From contig CACZSA010000346.1 in NCBI GenBank assembly GCA_902783705.1, positions 1-6,440 of the forward strand: a stretch of 6,440 nucleotides of DNA, in the 5' to 3' direction. The position numbers and the translations under genes were made by a program. Origin of the DNA: an uncultured Ruminococcus sp. (lineage in GTDB: Bacteria > Bacillota > Clostridia > Oscillospirales > CAG-272). Below the pieces are notes generated by a model, which ran no database searches, had not been told where the DNA came from, and worked only from the letters and a program-made list of their open reading frames with translations. This document shows positions 1 to 4,108 of this stretch, piece after piece. How positions within the stretch are numbered: position 1 is the stretch's first letter; every line of letters starts with the position of its first letter.

Positions 1-32
1 AAAGGAGAGGGAGGAGCGCCTCCCCCTCCTTT
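1..32 (-). terminator. Hairpin at window edge, possible leftward terminator
   Basis: Bases 1-14 pair with 19-32 around the tetraloop AGCG. The only flaw is position 8 against 25, which is A-C on the plus strand but becomes a U-G wobble on the minus strand. The arms end in AAAGG/CCTTT, a common shape for intrinsic terminators. On the plus strand no T-run follows (TTGGAAACC). On the minus strand the U-tract would lie left of base 1 and cannot be seen. I infer a terminator for a leftward transcript, or the right half of a bidirectional terminator serving an upstream gene. It could also be the outermost hairpin of the structured region to its right. Confidence 0.4.
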
Positions 33-208
33 GGAAACCACCTCTACCCCCTCAGGTACAACCTCATGTATGATTCGGAAGCGTTGTCCAATAGGGGCTA
101 AACGGTGTCATAACAGGATTACAGGGGCCGTTCCCGGTTAGTCAAACTGTATATTTTGAAATACGCTCAACGCCGAGGATGCAGCGGCCCGTGTTAGTCC
201 TCTACTCA

Positions 209-268
209 ATGAAGGTGCACAGCGTAAATGTACGGTCCAACTCGAACACATATCCGCTGCACCTTCAT
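209..268 (+). repeat. 14-bp hairpin with 2-base bulge and 30-base loop
   Basis: Bases 209-219 and 222-224 pair with 255-268, leaving C220-A221 as a bulge. The arms contain ATGAAGGTGCA and TGCACCTTCAT. The loop is 225-254. It sits inside the long-range helix 164-197/288-322, so the two are compatible in one fold. Confidence 0.7.
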
Positions 269-269
269 C

Positions 270-282
270 TTGACGAAGTCAA
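270..282 (+). repeat. Small hairpin with GAA triloop
   Basis: TTGAC (270-274) pairs with GTCAA (278-282) around GAA. It begins one base after the preceding hairpin and lies before the closing strand 288-295, so it would form the third arm of the same junction. A 5-bp stem alone is weak evidence; its position is what makes it plausible. Confidence 0.4.
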
Positions 283-361
283 AAGGGCTGACACGTTCAG
301 ACTGCACTTTCGGCGTTGAGCGAGCCACGAAATTAAAAAGAGCCACTCAACATGGAGATGG

Positions 362-472
362 CCCCTTGTATATTAACGTGCGATAGGCGAGATGGAACTT
401 TGTTCCATCCGCCGTTGGACCAAACGAAATTGAGCAACGGTACAGATATGCCAAGGTACGCACGCTGAGGGG
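362..472 (+). repeat. Second multi-helix RNA domain
   Basis: CCCCT (362-366) pairs with AGGGG (468-472) and is extended by U367-G467 and G368-U466. CGTGCG (377-382) pairs with CGCACG (459-464). The enclosed space contains the perfect hairpin 386-413 and a short CGTTG/CAACG stem (about 413-417 with 435-439). The layout is a three-way junction. The closing helices are short, so the domain is less certain than the hairpin it encloses. Confidence 0.4.
386..413 (+). repeat. Stable local hairpin
   Basis: GATGGAAC (391-398) pairs exactly with GTTCCATC (402-409) around TTT. The stem extends across a bulged A390 by GGCG (386-389) with CGCC (410-413). There is no U-tract after it, so it is not a terminator. 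Confidence 0.65.
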
Positions 473-478
473 TGGAGT

Positions 479-503
479 CCAGAGGCGGGGAACGCGCCTC
501 TGG
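479..503 (+). repeat. GC-rich 9-bp hairpin
   Basis: CCAGAGGCG (479-487) is the exact reverse complement of CGCCTCTGG (495-503), with a 7-base loop GGGAACG. No T-run follows on the plus strand. It may be a module of the candidate RNA or a repeated extragenic palindrome; copy number in the genome would decide. Confidence 0.65.
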
Positions 504-516
504 CCGGGGTGATTCA

Positions 517-542
517 CAAGAGGGCCGCGGCCGGTCCTCTTG
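517..542 (+). repeat. GC-rich 11-bp hairpin with tetraloop
   Basis: CAAGAGG (517-523) pairs with CCTCTTG (536-542). The stem continues through the wobble G524-U535 and CCG/CGG (525-527 with 532-534) to a CGGC tetraloop. On the minus strand position 524/535 would be a C-A mismatch, so the plus strand gives the better RNA. Thirteen bases separate it from the preceding hairpin. Confidence 0.65.
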
Positions 543-667
543 TCCGCCAGCCGCGCAGGCGAAAAAACTTTCGACTTGGTCGATTCTAAATCTGCAAGCG
601 CCAGCGCGCAAACGGAATGTGATTACAACCGCGAGCTTGACGAATGCAAGTTCATCTCCTTCTCCTC
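543..667. other. Gene-free stretch with weak pairings only
   Basis: No convincing gene is present. Short complementary pairs occur: CGCC 545-548 with GGCG 558-561, TCGAC 571-575 with GTCGA 579-583, and CAAGC 595-599 with GCTTG 635-639. On the minus strand, the 571-583 hairpin is followed three bases later by six U residues (567-562), which could be a very weak leftward terminator. I assign no function. Confidence 0.35.
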
Positions 668-696
668 TTGACAAACCCTTCGCCTTGTGTTATGAT
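668..696 (+). promoter_or_regulatory. Sigma-70/SigA-type promoter of the reductase gene
   Basis: A perfect -35 box TTGACA (668-673) is followed by a 17-base spacer and TATGAT (691-696), one base from consensus. T688-G689 sits one base before the -10, giving an extended -10 element. The expected start is near 703, leaving a leader of about 32 bases before the ATG at 735. The leader contains CTGA/TCAG (712-715 with 720-723), which touches the first bases of the ribosome binding site but is too short to be a confident control element. No operator is evident, so expression may be constitutive. Confidence 0.85.
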
Positions 697-734
697 GGAT
701 CCGAACCATTTCTGAATTTTCAGGAGGAGATTTT

Positions 735-1649
735 ATGAAAACCTTCAAGCTGGCGGGCGTGGAGTGCTCGCGGGTGGCGCAGGGGTGCATGCGCATCGGC
801 GGGATGGCTCCCGCGGACATCGACCGTCTCATCAAGACCGATCTCGAGCTCGGGATCAATTTCTTCGACCACGCGGACATCTATGGCGGCGGTTCCTGCG
901 AGACCGTCTTCGGCGATTTCCTGCGCGCCAATCCCGGCCTGCGGGACAAAATGGTGATCCAGTCGAAGTGCGGCATCCGCGGCGGGACCTACGATTTCTC
1001 GAAGGACCACATCATCCGCGAGGCGGAGCAGTCCCTCGCGCGTCTGGGGATCGATTCGCTCGATTTCCTCCTTCTCCACCGTCCGGACACGCTCGTTGAG
1101 CCGGAGGAGGTCGCGGAGGCGTTCGACAAGCTGTCCCGCGAGGGCAAGGTGAAGCATTTCGGCGTCTCGAACCACAATCCCTACCAGATCGAGCTGCTCG
1201 AGCGGGCGATGGGCGGGGAGAAGATCGCGGCGAACCAGCTGCAGTTCAGCCTGACGAACACGACCATGATCGACGCGGGCATTCACGTCAACATGGAGGA
1301 CGGGGCGGCGGTGAACCGGGACGGCGGCGTGCTTGACTACTGCCGTCTGAAGGGCATCACGATCCAGCCGTGGTCCCCGTTCCAGCACGGGTTCTTCGCG
1401 GGACCGTTCATCGGGAACCCGGAATTCGGGAAGCTGAATGAGAAGCTCGACGAGGTCTCCGCGCGGTACGGCGTCACGCCGACGGGCATGGCGATCGCGT
1501 GGATCCTGCGGCATCCGGCGAAGATGCAGCCGATCGTCGGGACGACCAATCTCGACCGCATCGCGCAGATCGCGAAGGCCGCGGACGTCACGATCACCCA
1601 CGACGAGTGGTACGAGCTGTACAAGGCCTCGGGGAAGACGCTGCCGTAA
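735..1649 (+). CDS. Aldo/keto reductase, YdhF-like
   Basis: This 304-residue protein is a cytoplasmic NAD(P)H-dependent oxidoreductase of the aldo/keto reductase family, expected to reduce aldehydes or ketones; its substrate is unknown. The catalytic tetrad is visible as D45 and Y50 in DHADIYGGG, K78 in QSKCG, and H115 in LLLHRPD. The family segment before H115 (about 98-115) and GVSN (143-146) are present, and GTTNLDRI (269-276) lies where the cofactor phosphate-binding loop is expected. From memory it resembles E. coli YdhF, with roughly 15 extra residues (about 185-205, NMEDGAAVNRDGG) that I associate with Firmicute relatives. AGGAGG (722-727) lies seven bases before the ATG, fixing the start. 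Length is normal and no key residue is missing. It has its own strong promoter and is followed after 40 bases by the lipoprotein gene, so the two may share a transcript. Confidence 0.93.
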   Translation: MKTFKLAGVECSRVAQGCMRIGGMAPADIDRLIKTDLELGINFFDHADIYGGGSCETVFGDFLRANPGLRDKMVIQSKCGIRGGTYDFSKDHIIREAEQSLARLGIDSLDFLLLHRPDTLVEPEEVAEAFDKLSREGKVKHFGVSNHNPYQIELLERAMGGEKIAANQLQFSLTNTTMIDAGIHVNMEDGAAVNRDGGVLDYCRLKGITIQPWSPFQHGFFAGPFIGNPEFGKLNEKLDEVSARYGVTPTGMAIAWILRHPAKMQPIVGTTNLDRIAQIAKAADVTITHDEWYELYKASGKTLP

Positions 1650-1651
1650 AC

Positions 1652-1670
1652 GGACATTCGATTCATGTCC
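1652..1670 (+). repeat. Short intergenic hairpin
   Basis: GGACAT (1652-1657) pairs with ATGTCC (1665-1670) around a 7-base loop, just after the reductase stop codon. No U-tract follows, so it is not an intrinsic terminator. It could stabilise or process a two-gene mRNA, but a 6-bp stem may be chance. Confidence 0.35.
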
Positions 1671-1675
1671 TATGT

Positions 1676-1685
1676 GAGGAAAGGA
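1676..1685 (+). promoter_or_regulatory. Ribosome binding site supporting a GTG start
   Basis: GAGGA (1676-1680) lies nine bases before GTG 1690, and the overlapping AAGGA (1681-1685) lies four bases before it. The alternative ATG at 1699 would be 13 to 18 bases away, which is poor spacing. The site therefore favours the GTG. Confidence 0.65.
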
Positions 1686-1689
1686 ATAG

Positions 1690-3966
1690 GTGTTTAAGAT
1701 GCGTGTACGATTCTGGCCTCTGGTCAGCTTGCTCTTCTGCATCCTGCTGTTCGGTTCAGCCTGTTCGGGAGACGTGCCCGACGACACTGCGCCGAAGGAA
1801 CCCGAATCGGGAATGAATGACGTCTTAACGTCTGTCTTTGACTTTGAACGCCGGGACTACCGGGAGGATACCGTCTATCTGGAACAGGGCGTCGTGCCCT
1901 GGTACGACGCGGAGGAAGACACGTTCCGTTTTGTCGTGACGGAGATCGGGAACGAAAGCGGCGCGCAGAATCATCGCCTTGTCTCGCTCGCGCCGGACGG
2001 AACAAGCGAAGACCTCCTTTCGTTCTCCACCGGGGACAGTCCGGCGGAGAGCATCAGCCGGGGGCGTGTGAGCGGGGAATCCTTGATCCTTCTGACCTCC
2101 GAATTTGGAGCGGCGGGGCAAGAATATTCCCTTGTTTTGGTGGATGCCGCCTCGGGGGAAACGCGGCGGGCGGACGGGATCGGGGCTTTCCTCGCCAATC
2201 CCTTTGCCATGCCCATCGACGTAACAGCGGGCGCGGATTCCTTCGTCGTGGTCACACAGACGGAAGCGGCGGTCTTCGACGAAAATCTGCTCTATCAGTT
2301 TTCGGTCAGCAGTGACGAAACGGTGACCCGCGCCGCCGCGGATGAGAACGGGGATGTCTGGCTGTGCCTGAGAAGCATCGAAGGCAGTTACCGCGCGGCG
2401 CGGATCGATCACAATGCGAAGGCGCTGACGGATTCCGTTCCCCTCTCGCACAGCGGGGACGCATTCCTGTTCTGCGGCTCCGCGGTCTGCACGGGATCAG
2501 GCGGAAGCCTTCGCACCACGGACCGGGCATCCGGCGCGGAAGAGCTCTTTTTCAGCTATGTCAATTCCGGCTATATGCCCTCCGAGTTCACCGTGCTGTC
2601 CGTGCCGGATCACGACAGGATTGCCGGGGCGAACACGATGACCGGGGCCTTCTATACGGGCCGCCGCAACACATCGCTCCGCGCACAGGATTTCACCTTC
2701 CTGACCGTCGCCATGACGCAGGGCGAGGACGCCTTGTTCTCCCAGAACCTTGTCCGGTTCCGCCGCCTGCATCCGGAAGTGCAGTTTTCCCTGCTGGATT
2801 ACAGCGATTTTTCGGAGGACAACCCGAACAAAGGCGCGGATCGGCTGAAGCTGGAACTCAGCACCGGAACTGTTTCACCGGACGTTCTGATCTCCGGAAC
2901 GGAAAACTCGTCAAACTCCATGTGGGAGTATGCCCTCGAACACGATCTGCTGTCCGACCTGAAGGGGACTGTCAATACGGACGACCGGCTCGGGTGTACG
3001 GTCAGGACGTTCTCGGACGAGGGGGACCGTCTGCTCGGACTGTGCCGGGATTTCACGGTCTTTTTCACCATCGCCCGCGCGGAAGAGATCGAATCCTACG
3101 GCCCGGACTGGTCGGCGGAGAACGCGCTGGCATTCTCGGAAAAACTTCCCGAAAAATCGCTGGCCTTCCCCTATCCCACGCAGAGCGGCTATCAGAACTT
3201 CCTGTATGACAAGATCGTCCGCTTCTGTGTGGAAAGCGACCCCGTGTCCTTCCAAAACGATCTGTTCACGCGGTATCTGCGGCTGCTCGGCACCTATCCT
3301 CCGACGCTGGCGGAAGCTCTGAACCTCCCGGCGGGCGTTCCCATGATGGATGTGTACGGCGATGTGTATCTCGATTACCTGAACGGGAATATCCATACAT
3401 ACGACGCTTTCCTCACCTCCGTCAGCAGGTGGATCGGTCTGCAGTCGGTGTTCGGCAGCGACGCCTTCGCGATCCTCGACGGCAAGACGAAAACCGTCTC
3501 CGCCACATTTTACTCCGTCTTGGCAAAGAGCGGGAAACAGGCGCTTGCCGCCGATTTTGTCGGGTTCATGACGGACGCGGAACAGGGATATATGGCGGGG
3601 GACGGGTACACGCCCTCGTTCTGGATGGGGCAGATCCCCGCGTCGAAGACCGAGCTGAAAAAACAGGAAAAGGAGGCGGAGGGAAACTGGCTCTGTTCCA
3701 TGAAGACGAGGATGATGCAGAGAGCTTACGCGGGAATCCAGCCCGGCGCGGAGGATATGCTCCTCACGGCGACGGGGGACTACCTCGACCGGCTGACGGA
3801 CTATCTCGATCATGATTGCGCGTCGGACATTTTCCGGGTCCCCGAAGAGGTCAGCGCGATCATTCAGGAAGAGATCAGCGCCTGCCTCGGCGGAGCGACC
3901 ACGCCCGAAAAATGCGGGGAGAACATCGAATCCCGCGTCTCCATCTGGCTTGCGGAGCACAGGTAA
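1690..3966 (+). CDS. Lipoprotein: propeller-like domain plus solute-binding domain
   Basis: This 758-residue protein is probably exported and lipid-anchored on the cell surface. Basic residues (K3, R5, R7) precede a hydrophobic stretch (about 8-24) ending in FGSAC, so C25 is the likely lipidated residue; Gly at -3 makes the lipobox slightly atypical. Residues about 45-330 are rich in short beta-strand and turn patterns such as DENGDVWLCL and LVLVDAASGE, suggesting a beta-propeller-like fold. From about 334 (FLTVAMTQGE, then NLVRFRRLHPEVQF) to the end it resembles family 1 ABC extracellular solute-binding proteins, with the IPASK motif at 649-653 and a C-terminal EEISACLGG helix region (727-735). 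Ligand is unknown; sugars are common for this family. The downstream gene is a paralog. Start is GTG with good ribosome binding site spacing; ATG 1699 is the alternative. About ten cysteines are present. No permease or ATPase gene is adjacent. It probably shares the reductase transcript and ends at the terminator 3991-4029. Confidence 0.82.
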   Translation: MFKMRVRFWPLVSLLFCILLFGSACSGDVPDDTAPKEPESGMNDVLTSVFDFERRDYREDTVYLEQGVVPWYDAEEDTFRFVVTEIGNESGAQNHRLVSLAPDGTSEDLLSFSTGDSPAESISRGRVSGESLILLTSEFGAAGQEYSLVLVDAASGETRRADGIGAFLANPFAMPIDVTAGADSFVVVTQTEAAVFDENLLYQFSVSSDETVTRAAADENGDVWLCLRSIEGSYRAARIDHNAKALTDSVPLSHSGDAFLFCGSAVCTGSGGSLRTTDRASGAEELFFSYVNSGYMPSEFTVLSVPDHDRIAGANTMTGAFYTGRRNTSLRAQDFTFLTVAMTQGEDALFSQNLVRFRRLHPEVQFSLLDYSDFSEDNPNKGADRLKLELSTGTVSPDVLISGTENSSNSMWEYALEHDLLSDLKGTVNTDDRLGCTVRTFSDEGDRLLGLCRDFTVFFTIARAEEIESYGPDWSAENALAFSEKLPEKSLAFPYPTQSGYQNFLYDKIVRFCVESDPVSFQNDLFTRYLRLLGTYPPTLAEALNLPAGVPMMDVYGDVYLDYLNGNIHTYDAFLTSVSRWIGLQSVFGSDAFAILDGKTKTVSATFYSVLAKSGKQALAADFVGFMTDAEQGYMAGDGYTPSFWMGQIPASKTELKKQEKEAEGNWLCSMKTRMMQRAYAGIQPGAEDMLLTATGDYLDRLTDYLDHDCASDIFRVPEEVSAIIQEEISACLGGATTPEKCGENIESRVSIWLAEHR

Positions 3967-3990
3967 AACGATCTTACATGCTTTTCACAG

Positions 3991-4029
3991 AAACAGGATC
4001 CGATCGGGTCCTGTTTTTTTGTTTTTTTT
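3991..4029 (+). terminator. Strong intrinsic terminator
   Basis: Bases 3991-4001 (AAACAGGATCC) pair with 4006-4016 over 11 bp, with one T-G wobble and a GATC loop. The stem runs straight into a long T-run (4014-4020, one G, then 4022-4029). It begins 24 bases after the lipoprotein stop codon and separates that transcript from the next gene, which has its own promoter. Confidence 0.93.
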
Positions 4030-4040
4030 ACGATAATCTA

Positions 4041-4069
4041 TTGACTTAGAGCACAATCGGGTGTATAAT
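4041..4069 (+). promoter_or_regulatory. Sigma-70/SigA-type promoter of the second lipoprotein gene
   Basis: TTGACT (4041-4046) and a perfect TATAAT (4064-4069) are separated by 17 bases. The expected start is near 4076, giving a leader of about 33 bases to the ATG at 4109. It lies directly after the terminator of the previous gene, so the second lipoprotein can be expressed independently. Confidence 0.85.
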
Positions 4070-4076
4070 GAAGAAA

Positions 4077-4092
4077 ATCTAATACGTTAGAT
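4077..4092 (+). promoter_or_regulatory. Inverted repeat at the transcription start, possible operator
   Basis: ATCTAA (4077-4082) and TTAGAT (4087-4092) form a perfect 6-bp inverted repeat around TACG. It begins almost exactly at the expected start site, where a bound repressor would block initiation. It could instead form a short hairpin at the 5' end of the mRNA. No regulator gene is in view, so which it is cannot be told here. Confidence 0.4.
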
Positions 4093-4108
4093 GCGAGGTG
4101 AGAATCCA

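Larger units (their letters stand above)
164..322 (+). repeat. Long-range inverted repeat forming composite helix
   Basis: Bases 164-176 (CGCTCAACGCCGA) are the exact reverse complement of 310-322, giving 13 Watson-Crick pairs. The helix continues inward with G177-U309 and G178-U308, one A-C mismatch (179/307), then 180-184 pairing with 302-306. After an asymmetric internal loop, 190-197 pairs with 288-295 (8 bp including U195-G290). Inside lies a junction holding hairpins 209-268 and 270-282. This is the strongest structural signal in the gene-free region. A small transposon-like element with terminal repeats was considered, but no target duplication flanks the repeats. Confidence 0.7.
48..542 (+). 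ncRNA. Candidate large structured non-coding RNA, class unknown
   Basis: This stretch has no credible reading frame but is dense in complementary segments that nest without conflict. In order: 48-52/93-97 and 58-62/83-87 (5 bp each, weak alone), 101-105/128-132 (5 bp), the long helix 164-184/302-322 continued by 190-197/288-295, the inner hairpin 209-268, a small GAA-loop hairpin 270-282, the domain 362-368/466-472 plus 377-382/459-464 enclosing hairpins 386-413 and about 414-438, then hairpins 479-503 and 517-542. Wobble pairs G177-U309, G178-U308, U195-G290, U367-G467, G368-U466 and G524-U535 are valid only on the plus strand; only A179-C307 prefers the minus strand. I see no promoter or U-tailed terminator that fixes the ends, so the limits are approximate. 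Size and complexity recall large ornate bacterial RNAs such as ROOL, GOLLD or OLE, but I do not recognise a diagnostic motif of any of them. It does not show the hallmarks of tmRNA or RNase P RNA. Confidence 0.45.

Noticed and set aside
1..141. A frame open from the window edge to a TAG at 139-141, which could be the tail of an incoming gene
   Set aside because: It has only 46 codons with a low-complexity Pro/Thr/Ser composition, and it runs through the 1-32 hairpin. I recognise no domain.
164..322. A miniature inverted-repeat transposable element with 13-bp terminal repeats
   Set aside because: The flanking bases (ATA on the left, AGC on the right) show no target duplication, and the repeats continue as an interrupted helix deep inside, which suits RNA structure better. 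Not fully excluded.
48..542. tmRNA, RNase P RNA, or a group II intron
   Set aside because: I found no tRNA-like ends or tag frame, no conserved RNase P core motifs, and no domain V hairpin.
562..583. A leftward intrinsic terminator (hairpin 571-583 followed by six U residues on the minus strand)
   Set aside because: The stem is only 5 bp and is separated from the U-run by three bases. It is too weak to annotate separately.
333..674. A 113-codon minus-strand open frame in the gene-free region
   Set aside because: It covers the conserved-looking hairpins at 386-413, 479-503 and 517-542, has no protein family features I recognise, and there is no evident ribosome binding site. The pairing explains the sequence better than coding does.
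472..738. An 88-codon plus-strand open frame
   Set aside because: It runs through two hairpins and the complete reductase promoter and ends inside the reductase start region. Its composition looks like random translation of GC-rich DNA.
1652..1670. A terminator between the reductase and the first lipoprotein
   Set aside because: The 6-bp hairpin lacks a U-tract, so read-through is expected.
720..1787. A long minus-strand open frame (355 codons) opposite the reductase
   Set aside because: It is Arg/Leu-rich with no recognisable motif, as expected for the antisense of a GC-rich gene. The plus strand carries a complete catalytic tetrad, ribosome binding site and promoter.
2911..3960. A 349-codon minus-strand open frame opposite the first lipoprotein
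   Set aside because: It is an antisense shadow of the solute-binding domain with no start signal and no family features.
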